From positions 1 through 20,392 of the forward strand of contig VGKN01000003.1 of NCBI GenBank assembly GCA_016867055.1: 20,392 bases of DNA. Direction: 5' to 3'. Of the stretch, positions 13,351 to 20,392 are shown one piece after another. This DNA is from Candidatus Omnitrophota bacterium (lineage in GTDB: Bacteria > Omnitrophota > Koll11 > VGKN01). The notes beneath the pieces were generated by a model. That model had not been told where the DNA came from and made no database searches. It worked only from the letters and a program-made list of their open reading frames with translations. How positions within the stretch are numbered: position 1 is the stretch's first letter; each line of letters opens with the position of its first letter. Both the position numbers and the translations under genes were made by a program.

Positions 13351-16300
13351 CTAAAGAAATAACTGATTTTTTGTATCAAAGTTTACAACCCCTTCCCCTA
13401 AAAGGGATTCCACCTCTTCCAAGAAAGAATCTGTGGGTTTTACATAATAATCCTTTTCTACCAATATCTTAGTAGAACTGTCAGGAAAGTTTAACCTTAT
13501 AAATACAGGTATGTTTCCCTGATGTTTCAATAAGAGGAGTTTAAGTTTGCTCAATAAATCTTCATCAACCCCTGTGGGCAACATATTAATAAAAATTGAC
13601 TTTGTAAGTTGGGTTTTAGCCTCTTCAATAGGAACTACATCACCTGCAATAACCTTAGGGATTTCATCCCTTAAAGAGAGTTTTCCTTTTACTATTACTA
13701 TGACGTCTGTTCTTAATATCTGCTCTACATTTTTATACACCTCAGGAAATACCAGAACCTCAATCATTCCTTCCATATCCTCAAGGTTTATTATTGCCAT
13801 CTTCTCGGCCTTCTTTTTTGTTAAGGTGTGCTTTGCTTTATTTATTATGCCACCGATTGATACCTCTTGGTCCTCTTTTAGGGTTTTTAGATTTTTGGTT
13901 GAACAAGAGGTAAACATCTTAAGTAACCTTTCAAATTTTGCAAGTGGATGTCCAGTTATATAAAAACCCAGCATTTCCTTTTCAAATGCCAAGAGTTGCT
14001 TCTCTGGCCATTCTTTGAGATTGGGTATCTGTCTAAGGTGGCTTTTAAATCTCAAATCCTCGCGGAAGGTGCTGCTGAATAAGGACATCTGCCCGTTTTG
14101 CTTGTCTCTCTGTAAACTCTGAGCCATATCCAAGGCTTCATCAAGTATTGCCATAAGCTGAGAGCGATATAGGTTAAAACTACTGAAAGCACCGCATTTA
14201 ATAAAGCTCTCGAGAACCTTTCTATTTACAAGTCTTAAATCAACCCTTTCGCAAAAATCATAGATAGACTCAAATTTCCCAAGCTTCTCCCTGGCTTTAA
14301 TTATAGAGTCAATCGCACCCTGACCTACATTCTTTATTGCTGCCAAACCAAACCTAATAGAAGAGTTACCTATCATAGTAAATTTAGCGAAGCTTTCGTT
14401 TACATCTGGAGGGAGAACCCTTATATTCATCCTTTCAGTCTCTTCCTTATACAATGCCACTTTATCTATGTTCTCTCTTTCACTTGTAAGAAGGGCACTC
14501 ATAAATTCAACAGGAAAGTTCGCCTTCAAATAGGCGGTTCTATAAGAAATGAGTGCATATGCCGCAGAGTGACTTTTGTTAAAGCCGTATCCTGCAAAGT
14601 ACTCAATCTGGTTAAAAATCTTCTCTGCTATACGTTCTTCTATCTTGTTCCTCTTTGCGCCATCTATAAATAGTTTCCTTAGCCTCTCCATAATCTCCGG
14701 TTCTTTTTTAGCCATTGACCTTCGGAGGGTATCAGCCTCACTTAAGGAAAAACCTGCAAGTTCACTCACTATCATCATAACCTGCTCTTGATATAAAATA
14801 ATACCGTATGTATCCTTTAGTATTGGTTCGAGCAATTTATGGTCATATCTAGCCTGTATCTTTCCACGCTTTCTCTTTATAAAATCATCTGCCATTCCGC
14901 TTCCTAAAGGACCGGGCCTATACAAAGCCAATATGGCTATTATATCTTCAAATTTCTCAGGCTGTATCTTTTTAAGAAGGTCTCGCATGCCAGAACTTTC
15001 AAGCTGGAATACTCCCAATGTTTCACCGCTTGCAAGAAGTTTATATGTCCTTTCATCGGAAAGTGAAATCTTATCTATATCAATGTCAATGGATTTTACT
15101 CTTTTTACTATCTTCACAGTCTCATTGATAACCGTGAGGGTTTTTAAGCCCAGAAAATCCATCTTAAGAAGCCCTATCTTTTCCAAAGACTCCATAGGAA
15201 AACCGGTGGTCACAGGTCCATCAGCTGTCTTAAATAAGGGGATATGCTCTGTAAGCGGAGCTTCGCTTATCACCACCCCTGCAGCGTGAGTAGAGGCGTG
15301 CCTGCTTAGACCCTCTAATATACCTGCGATATCTATTAATCTCTTGACCCTCTCCTCAGTTTTGTACAAATTCCTAAGCTCAGGTTCCTGCTCCAAGGCA
15401 GTTCTCAATGTCATATTTGGGTCAAATGGAATGAGTTTAGCAATCCTATCTACCTCACCATAGGGTATATTAAGGGCGCGCCCTACATCCCGAACAGCTG
15501 CTCGTGCCTGCATTGTGCCAAAGGTTATAATCTGAGCTACATTATACTCGCCGTATTTTTTTGTAACATAATCAATCACCTCCTGCCGTCTCTCATAGCA
15601 AAAATCAATGTCAATATCAGGTAGATTTTGTCTTTCCGGGTTTAAAAATCTCTCAAATAAAAGATGATATTTCAAAGGGTCAATATCCGTTATTCCCAGA
15701 CAATAACTCACAAGACTTCCTGCGGCAGAGCCTCTCCCAGGCCCAACAGGAATCCAATTTTTCTTTGCATAATTTACAAAATCCCATACAATAAGAAAAT
15801 AACTTGTAAGCCCTGCTTGTTTAATGGCATTGAGTTCATAATCAAGCCTTTCTAAAATCTTCATCGCAGATTCAGGGTCTACATTTTCATATCTTTTTGA
15901 AAGCCCTTCTCTACAAAGTTCTCTTAAATACTGCTCACGGGTTTTCCCCTCCGGCGGTGCATAATGAGGTAAGTATGTTTTTGTAAAATCTAACTCAAGG
16001 TTGCATCTTTCAGCAATATGCACGGTGTTAGAAATCGCCTCCGGTAACTCTTTAAATGCAAGTTTCATCTCTTCTTGGCTCTTTAGATAAAATTCATCCT
16101 TTTCAAATCTTAAATGCTGTGGGTCATCTATAGTCGTCTGGGTTTGTATGCAGAGCAAAACCTCATGGGGAAGCGCATGTTGCCTTAAGAGATAATGGAC
16201 ATCGTTTGTGGCTACAAGAGGAATGTTTGTCTTTTTTGAAATTTCAATAAGTCCCTTATTAGCCTTAAACTGGTCCTCAAGTTTATTATCCTGAAGTTCC

Positions 16301-16824
16301 AGATAAAAATCCTCCTTAAAGATGTCCTTAAAAAATCCTGCCACCCCAATAGCCTCTTCTTTTTTTTCCTGGAGTAGCAGGTATGGAATCTCCCCTTGAA
16401 GACAGGCGGTTAGGCAAATAAGCCCCTCTGAATATTTTGCCAGAATCTCCTTGTCAATTCGCGGCCTCCAGTAGAAACCCTCTAGATAGCCCGCGCTTAC
16501 CAGTTTTATCAGGTTCTTATAGCCTGTCTCATCCTTTACGAGTAATATAAGATGAAATGAAGCCTCCTTTATCTGGCTGGTTGTTTTTTCAAACCGCGAG
16601 CCAGGGGCAATATAGGTTTCGCAGCCTATAATAGGTTTTATGCCTGCCTTTATAGCCTTTTGATAGAATTCTATCGCGCCGAACATATTGCCATGGTCTG
16701 TCATAGCAAGGGAGTTAAACTTATACTCCCGCGCAAGTTTTATTAATTCATCCAAAAGGCAGGCGCCGTCAAGCAGGCTATACTGCGTATGGAGGTGAAG
16801 ATGGATAAAGTCAGAGTGAGGCAT
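13351..16824 (-). CDS. dnaE: DNA polymerase III alpha subunit (DnaE)
   Basis: Replicative polymerase, 1157 residues, close to the family's usual size. The N-terminal PHP domain has HLHLHTQYSLLDG (8-20), TDHGNMFG (42-49), E69, H91 and NDVH (207-210), so its metal ligands look complete, which suggests it may keep proofreading activity as in Thermus. The polymerase core has GPGRGSAAGS (361-370) and PDIDIDF (402-408), giving catalytic D403 and D405, with D556 in MDFLGLKTL. YGFNKSHSAAYA lies at 746-757. An internal beta-clamp motif QMSLF is at 912-916, and an OB fold follows at about 985-1065. ATG at 16822-16824 gives the canonical MPHSDFIHLH start; no Shine-Dalgarno is visible, and a heptamer array lies directly upstream. 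Confidence 0.97.
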   Translation of the reverse strand: MPHSDFIHLHLHTQYSLLDGACLLDELIKLAREYKFNSLAMTDHGNMFGAIEFYQKAIKAGIKPIIGCETYIAPGSRFEKTTSQIKEASFHLILLVKDETGYKNLIKLVSAGYLEGFYWRPRIDKEILAKYSEGLICLTACLQGEIPYLLLQEKKEEAIGVAGFFKDIFKEDFYLELQDNKLEDQFKANKGLIEISKKTNIPLVATNDVHYLLRQHALPHEVLLCIQTQTTIDDPQHLRFEKDEFYLKSQEEMKLAFKELPEAISNTVHIAERCNLELDFTKTYLPHYAPPEGKTREQYLRELCREGLSKRYENVDPESAMKILERLDYELNAIKQAGLTSYFLIVWDFVNYAKKNWIPVGPGRGSAAGSLVSYCLGITDIDPLKYHLLFERFLNPERQNLPDIDIDFCYERRQEVIDYVTKKYGEYNVAQIITFGTMQARAAVRDVGRALNIPYGEVDRIAKLIPFDPNMTLRTALEQEPELRNLYKTEERVKRLIDIAGILEGLSRHASTHAAGVVISEAPLTEHIPLFKTADGPVTTGFPMESLEKIGLLKMDFLGLKTLTVINETVKIVKRVKSIDIDIDKISLSDERTYKLLASGETLGVFQLESSGMRDLLKKIQPEKFEDIIAILALYRPGPLGSGMADDFIKRKRGKIQARYDHKLLEPILKDTYGIILYQEQVMMIVSELAGFSLSEADTLRRSMAKKEPEIMERLRKLFIDGAKRNKIEERIAEKIFNQIEYFAGYGFNKSHSAAYALISYRTAYLKANFPVEFMSALLTSERENIDKVALYKEETERMNIRVLPPDVNESFAKFTMIGNSSIRFGLAAIKNVGQGAIDSIIKAREKLGKFESIYDFCERVDLRLVNRKVLESFIKCGAFSSFNLYRSQLMAILDEALDMAQSLQRDKQNGQMSLFSSTFREDLRFKSHLRQIPNLKEWPEKQLLAFEKEMLGFYITGHPLAKFERLLKMFTSCSTKNLKTLKEDQEVSIGGIINKAKHTLTKKKAEKMAIINLEDMEGMIEVLVFPEVYKNVEQILRTDVIVIVKGKLSLRDEIPKVIAGDVVPIEEAKTQLTKSIFINMLPTGVDEDLLSKLKLLLLKHQGNIPVFIRLNFPDSSTKILVEKDYYVKPTDSFLEEVESLLGEGVVNFDTKNQLFL

Positions 16825-16831
16825 TGTAAAT

Positions 16832-16866
16832 CAGTTCACAGTTAACGGTTGACAGTTACAAGTTAA
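16832..16866. repeat. Heptamer array upstream of dnaE
   Basis: Five units of seven bases, consensus CAGTTNA on the plus strand (CAGTTCA, CAGTTAA, CGGTTGA and two diverged ones). The array ends eight bases before the dnaE start codon, where a ribosome-binding site would be, and abuts the palindromic repeat copy B. Confidence 0.75.
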
Positions 16867-17126
16867 AAATTAGGGACACTTCCCATTTTTTTAACTCCCT
16901 TGCTTCGGCGTTTTCTTGCCAACCTAAGCAACGCAATTCTTTCCGCTTGCTTGCGGTGCTCGGAGCATTCGGCTTGCCTTCTCCTACAAGCACCCCCATC
17001 CCCTTAAAGGGGCTAGGATTTTTGTTACTTACGGAGAAGCCTCGCCTCATAAACCTACTCCTTGCGCTCCTTATGCTCGCTCCAAGAATTGGTTGCCTTT
17101 AAAAATTAGGGACACTTCCCATTTTT
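16863..17126. repeat. 28-bp palindromic direct repeats flanking an eroded non-coding segment
   Basis: A 28-base sequence (core GGGACACTTCCC on the plus strand) is identical at 16863-16890 and 17099-17126. Each copy is itself a palindrome, GGGA-AGTG-TCCC with A/T-rich arms. The 208 bases between, visibly richer in G and C than the genes around, hold only a 64-codon frame on the minus strand that looks like translated non-coding DNA, and a small CCCCTTAAAGGGG palindrome near 16991-17003. The unit looks like a decayed MITE or REP-type element. Together with the two heptamer arrays it fills the whole 341-base dnaE/guaA spacer. Confidence 0.7.
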
Positions 17127-17161
17127 ACTTATTCCTAATAACATAATAACCAATAACTACC
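17127..17161. repeat. Degenerate heptamer array between guaA and palindromic repeat copy C
   Basis: Five seven-base units (for example CCTAATA, ACATAAT, AACCAAT, AACTACC) run from the palindromic repeat almost to the guaA stop codon at 17166-17168. The period equals that of the array before dnaE but the consensus differs. Confidence 0.6.
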
Positions 17162-17165
17162 TTCT

Positions 17166-18704
17166 CTATTCCCATTCAATCGTTGAAGGTGGTTTTGAGC
17201 ATATGTCATAGACGACGCGGTTTACACCTTTTACCTCGTTTATTATCCTGTTTGAGAGCCTGTTTAAAACCTCATAAGGCATTTTCACCCAGTCAGCTGT
17301 CATACCATCCACACTTTCAACCGCCCTTATTGCAATTACCTTTTCATATGTCCTCTCATCACCCATAACTCCAACACTTTTTATGGGAAGTAAAACCGCA
17401 AAGGACTGCCAGATAGACTTGTATAATCCCGCCTTTTTAATCTCCTCTATTACTATCTCATCCGCCTCTCTTAAGATTCTAATATTTTCGGTTGTTATTT
17501 CACCTATGATTCTAACTCCGAGCCCGGGCCCTGGAAAGGGGTGTCTCAAGACAATGCTATCGGGAAGCCCAAGTTTTTTTCCTAAAACCCTGACCTCATC
17601 CTTAAAGAGATCCCTTAATGGTTCAATAAGCCTGAGTTTCATCCTTTTCGGAAGCCCTCCCACATTGTGATGAGTCTTAATTGTGCTTGAGGGTCCACCA
17701 AAGCTTGAGGTGCTTTCAATAATATCAGGATAGAGTGTGCCTTGAGCTAAAAATTTTATTTTACCAAGGTTTTTTGACTCCTCCTCAAAGACCTTTATGA
17801 ATTCATTCCCTATAATTTTACGCTTTTCCTCGGGGTCAGTCACACCTTTAAGATGCGATAAAAATCTTTTGCTGGCATTTACTATCTTAAGATTTATCCC
17901 CTGTTTTTTTACGAAAATATATCTCAGTATATTGGTTTCGTTTTTTCTTAAAAGACCATTATCCACAAATATACAGAAAAGTTTTCTGCCTATTGCCTTG
18001 TTAAAAAGAGCCGCTGTGACAGAGGAGTCTACGCCTCCGCTTAGGGCGCAGAGCACCTTTCCTTTTCTAACCGTCTGCCTTATCTTTTTTGTAGCATCTT
18101 CTATAAATGACTCCATTGTCCAAAGCCCGATACATTCACATACCTTGTACAAAAAATTTTCAATTATATCAGAGCCGTACTGCGTATGCGCAACCTCAGG
18201 ATGAAACTGCACACCAAATAATTTCTTTTTTCTATCCACAATACTTGCAAATAAGGTATCATCTGTATGGGCAAGCCTCTCAAAACCTTCTGGCAAGCGC
18301 TCAACTATATCCTGATGGCTCATCCAGCAGGTAATTTTTTGGGGAATGCCTAAGAAAAGGTCCTTCGCATCATCTATAAACAAGGTTGCAGAACCATATT
18401 CTCTTTTTTGAGTTGGTGAAACCCTCCCTCCTAAGGCATAAACCATCGCCTGCATACCATAACAGATACCTAAAATCGGAATACCCAATTTGAATATACG
18501 CTTATCTATCCTAGGCGCTCCTTTTTGATATACGCTGGCAGGACCTCCGGATAATATAATACCTTTTGGAGCAAGCTGCCTTAAGGTCTTAAAATCTACA
18601 TTAAAGGGTAGGATTCTTGAATAGACTTTTTTTTCCCTTATACGCCTGGCTATCAACTGATTATACTGAGAACCAAAATCTAAAACAACTACAACTTCTT
18701 TCAT
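17166..18704 (-). CDS. guaA: GMP synthase (glutamine-hydrolysing)
   Basis: Converts XMP, ATP and glutamine to GMP, the last step of guanine nucleotide synthesis. The 512 residues cover the full two-domain enzyme. The N-terminal class I amidotransferase has [10 protein letters not shown] (51-60), the nucleophile C81 in GICYGMQ, and H168 and E170 in QFHPEVAHT. The ATP pyrophosphatase domain has the P-loop SGGVDSS (222-228). The C-terminal dimerisation domain has [16 protein letters not shown] and ends in the conserved [11 protein letters not shown] at 18702-18704 is canonical ([20 protein letters not shown]), with a weak ribosome-binding site. It directly follows guaB3, so both enzymes of the IMP-to-GMP branch are encoded together. 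There is no sign of a guanine riboswitch. Confidence 0.97.
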   Translation of the reverse strand: MKEVVVVLDFGSQYNQLIARRIREKKVYSRILPFNVDFKTLRQLAPKGIILSGGPASVYQKGAPRIDKRIFKLGIPILGICYGMQAMVYALGGRVSPTQKREYGSATLFIDDAKDLFLGIPQKITCWMSHQDIVERLPEGFERLAHTDDTLFASIVDRKKKLFGVQFHPEVAHTQYGSDIIENFLYKVCECIGLWTMESFIEDATKKIRQTVRKGKVLCALSGGVDSSVTAALFNKAIGRKLFCIFVDNGLLRKNETNILRYIFVKKQGINLKIVNASKRFLSHLKGVTDPEEKRKIIGNEFIKVFEEESKNLGKIKFLAQGTLYPDIIESTSSFGGPSSTIKTHHNVGGLPKRMKLRLIEPLRDLFKDEVRVLGKKLGLPDSIVLRHPFPGPGLGVRIIGEITTENIRILREADEIVIEEIKKAGLYKSIWQSFAVLLPIKSVGVMGDERTYEKVIAIRAVESVDGMTADWVKMPYEVLNRLSNRIINEVKGVNRVVYDICSKPPSTIEWE

Positions 18705-18717
18705 TCTTGAACTAAAG

Positions 18718-18778
18718 AAGGTTGAGGTTAAGGTTTAGGTTAAGAATCTTCTCAGCCTCAATCTCAGCCTAAACCTTT
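18718..18778. repeat. Hexamer hairpin after guaB3 (guaB3/guaA spacer)
   Basis: Plus-strand units GGTTGA, GGTTAA, GGTTTA, GGTTAA at 18720-18743 face an opposite arm at 18749-18778 that on the minus strand reads GGTTTA, GGCTGA, GATTGA, GGCTGA. End to end, 22 of 29 positions pair plus two G-T wobbles by my count. On the transcribed strand the G-rich arm starts a few bases after the guaB3 stop. There is no T-tract. This is the best preserved of the three such elements. Confidence 0.8.
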
Positions 18779-18782
18779 CCTT

Positions 18783-19943
18783 TTACTTTCCCATTCCCAC
18801 CCTTTGCACAACCTGAAAAATCTTGCCTTCGGTTTGGATTGAGGGGGCTATTATAATCTCGGTAAAATGCATTTCTTTTATTGTTCTTGCTCCACAGTTC
18901 CCTATTGAGGTTTGAAGAGCGCCTATTAGATTTTGAGAACCATCATCTGTTCTTGCAGGACCAAATAGGATTTCTTCAAGCGTTCCTGTTGTTCCTACAT
19001 AAATACGCGTGCCACGCGGAAGATTGGTGTGAGAGGTTGCCATACCCCAGTGATATCCTCTGCCAGGAGCCTCTTTGGCTCTTGCAAAGGCAGAGCCTAT
19101 CATTACCGCATCAGCGCCACAGGCAAATGCCTTACAGATATCTCCTCCGGTGCGCATACCACCATCTGTTATTATAGGAATATATTTCCCTTTCTTCTTA
19201 TAATAAAAATCTCTAGCAGCCGCTGCGTCAATAGTAGCGCTTACCTGTGGAACGCCTATACCTAAAACACCCCTCGTAGTACATGCGGCACCGGGACCAA
19301 TACCCACAAGTATGGCAGATGCACCAGTATCAAGCAACTCTAAGGTAGTATTATAGGTTACGCAGTTTCCTATTATCACAGGTATTTTCATTTGCTTACA
19401 GAATTTGTAGAAATCAAGTACCTTGTATTCGCTGGATATATGCCTTACGGTGGTAACGGTAGATTGAACCACAAATATATCAGCACCTGCCTCCTGGGCT
19501 ATTGCGCCAAAACGCTCAGCCCTTTGGGGTATAGTGCTAATCACGCAGGTTGCATTTGCCTTTTTAATCTCTTCAACCCTTACAGATATTAATTTTTCCT
19601 TTATAGGCTCAAGGTATATGCCCTGAACAAGTTTTGTTGCTTCTTCATTTGATGCCCTTGCTATCTTTTTTAAAACCTCGTCAGGGTTCTTATATCTTGT
19701 CTGGATACCCTCAAGGTTCAAAACGGCTAGCCCACCTAATTTACTCATCCTTATGGCAAATTTGGTATCTACCACTCCATCCATGGCTGCTGCCATTATG
19801 GGCACCTTATATTTTTTTGAGCCTATCTGCCAATTTGTGTCTACCTCATTAGGATTTATAGTAATAGAACCTGGCACAAGGGCAATCTCATCAAAACCAT
19901 AACATCTCCTTGCCTTCCTTTCTCTTCCTATAAACTCACCCAT
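18783..19943 (-). CDS. guaB3: GuaB3-type IMP dehydrogenase (lacks CBS domains)
   Basis: IMP dehydrogenase/GMP reductase superfamily TIM barrel of 386 residues. The start GRERKARRCYGFDEIALVPG and the following AAAMDGVVD are hallmarks of the GuaB3 branch known from actinobacteria and cyanobacteria, not of the ~490-residue GuaB. No CBS (Bateman) insertion is present between the barrel halves. The catalytic loop has C221 in GIGPGAACTTRG, and TDGGMRTGGDICKA (259-272) binds phosphate. Its position before guaA argues that it makes XMP from IMP, as reported for a cyanobacterial member, but GMP reductase-like activity cannot be excluded from sequence. ATG at 19941-19943 has GGAGGT (19948-19953) four bases upstream. 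Without CBS domains, the usual ATP/GTP control would be absent. Confidence 0.93.
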   Translation of the reverse strand: MGEFIGRERKARRCYGFDEIALVPGSITINPNEVDTNWQIGSKKYKVPIMAAAMDGVVDTKFAIRMSKLGGLAVLNLEGIQTRYKNPDEVLKKIARASNEEATKLVQGIYLEPIKEKLISVRVEEIKKANATCVISTIPQRAERFGAIAQEAGADIFVVQSTVTTVRHISSEYKVLDFYKFCKQMKIPVIIGNCVTYNTTLELLDTGASAILVGIGPGAACTTRGVLGIGVPQVSATIDAAAARDFYYKKKGKYIPIITDGGMRTGGDICKAFACGADAVMIGSAFARAKEAPGRGYHWGMATSHTNLPRGTRIYVGTTGTLEEILFGPARTDDGSQNLIGALQTSIGNCGARTIKEMHFTEIIIAPSIQTEGKIFQVVQRVGMGK

Positions 19944-19963
19944 TTAAACCTCCGTATAAGTAA

Positions 19964-20009
19964 ACCCTGCTCCCCGTTCTAAAGCATGGGGCTTTACAGG
20001 GAGCGGGGT
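19964..20009. repeat. GC-rich hairpin between the HEAT-repeat gene and guaB3
   Basis: Left arm 19964-19985 (ACCCTGCTCCCCG...AAAGC) pairs imperfectly with right arm 19991-20009 (GCTTTACAGGGAGCGGGGT). On the minus strand the element contains AGCCCCATGCTTTAGAACGG and more Gs, which recalls the terminal hairpins of IS200/IS605 elements. There is no T-run. It is either a remnant element end or an unusual terminator for the upstream gene. Confidence 0.55.
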
Positions 20010-20031
20010 ACATAATTTCTAAAAAGGGAAT

Positions 20032-20392
20032 TTATTCTAAATTATCAAATAGATTAAGAAACTTGGGCTTTTTAAATAAAAACTTCTCTTCAAAAAATCC
20101 TACCAGCGCAGGAACTGCAGATTTATCTCTAAGTTGTCCTAAAGCCTTTATTGCTTGAAGTTGCACATTATAGTCCTTACCTCTGATAGCATTGACAAGA
20201 TAAGGGGTAACCTCTCTATCGCCTAATAACCCTAAAACCTCTGCTGCGAATTCATGTTGTGGTGATGAACTATCAGCAATAGCATTAATGAAGTATTCCT
20301 TCACTGGTGTGGATTTATTAATTAAAAGGGTTACAATTATATTCTTATTTTTAAGAAGATAAGAGGTGTAGCATCTAATTCTTTTTGGGATT
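20032..20392 (-). CDS. HEAT-repeat protein, C-terminal part (gene runs off the right edge)
   Basis: The reading frame is open from the window edge to a stop at 20032-20034, about 119 codons, so the GTG at 20302-20304 is probably not the start. Two or three HEAT-like helical repeats are visible: EFAAEVLGLLGDREVTPYLV, VQLQAIKALGQLRDKSAVPA and a weaker one before them. The last 25 residues are not repeat-like (FLFKKPKFLNLFDNLE). Such repeats form protein-binding superhelices; no partner or pathway can be named from this fragment. It ends 88 bases before guaB3 and may be cotranscribed with it, although guaB3 has its own strong ribosome-binding site and a hairpin intervenes. Confidence 0.75.
   Translation of the reverse strand, partial: IPKRIRCYTSYLLKNKNIIVTLLINKSTPVKEYFINAIADSSSPQHEFAAEVLGLLGDREVTPYLVNAIRGKDYNVQLQAIKALGQLRDKSAVPALVGFFEEKFLFKKPKFLNLFDNLE

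Noticed and set aside
16856..17050. 64-codon minus-strand frame in the dnaE/guaA spacer
   Set aside because: It crosses the palindromic repeat and the eroded segment, lacks a ribosome-binding site and has low-complexity composition typical of translated repeats.
16832..17161. CRISPR array
   Set aside because: Repeats are 7 bases, or two 28-base copies around one long insert, without regular repeat-spacer units or cas genes.
19944..20031. Guanine riboswitch before guaB3
   Set aside because: Too short, and no purine-riboswitch core is visible; the hairpin there is a simple inverted repeat.

Overview
This is an AT-rich bacterial chromosomal segment carrying 16 recognisable genes, all on the minus strand, so transcription runs from high to low coordinates. 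Every gene is a housekeeping gene or sits next to one. No rRNA, tRNA, CRISPR array or intact transposase is visible. Lineage cannot be read off directly. The low GC, the alpha2-beta2 glycyl-tRNA synthetase, the predicted non-discriminating AspRS, GuaB3, pyruvate phosphate dikinase, and spacers full of short degenerate repeats would suit an uncultured phylum such as Omnitrophota. That assignment is inference.

Layout in the direction of transcription: (a) 20392-17166, the 3' end of a HEAT-repeat gene, guaB3 and guaA (IMP to XMP to GMP); (b) 17165-16825, a 341-base spacer with heptamer repeats and a 28-base direct repeat around an eroded insert; (c) 16824-13351, dnaE; (d) 13207-12370, a consensus sigma70 promoter driving a small tail-anchored protein gene and a HU gene; (e) 12303-9018, hisS and aspS; (f) 8943-4685, phoH, pgpH, ybeY and a dgkA-PAP2 fusion, tightly packed or overlapping; (g) 4564-1, recO, glyQ, glyS and the 5' part of ppdK. 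Blocks f and g follow the phoH-pgpH-ybeY-dgkA-(cdd-era)-recO-glyQ-glyS order known from Firmicutes, but cdd and era are absent.

The most unusual content is in the spacers. Three spacers (guaB3/guaA, hisS/aspS, aspS/phoH) carry a hairpin of degenerate hexamers (GGYTRA on the transcribed strand) starting at or just after the upstream stop codon. The hisS/aspS copy is split by a 178-bp insert flanked by an 8-bp target duplication. Other spacers carry period-7 arrays with a different consensus in each. A palindromic repeat (core GGGAAGTGTCCC) occurs three times, and one copy supplies the start codon and first residues of GlyS. Within the genes, PgpH appears to lack the conserved APGTYHHS segment at the start of its HD domain, AspRS carries the H31/G83 pair linked to relaxed tRNA specificity, and the IMP dehydrogenase is the CBS-less GuaB3 type.
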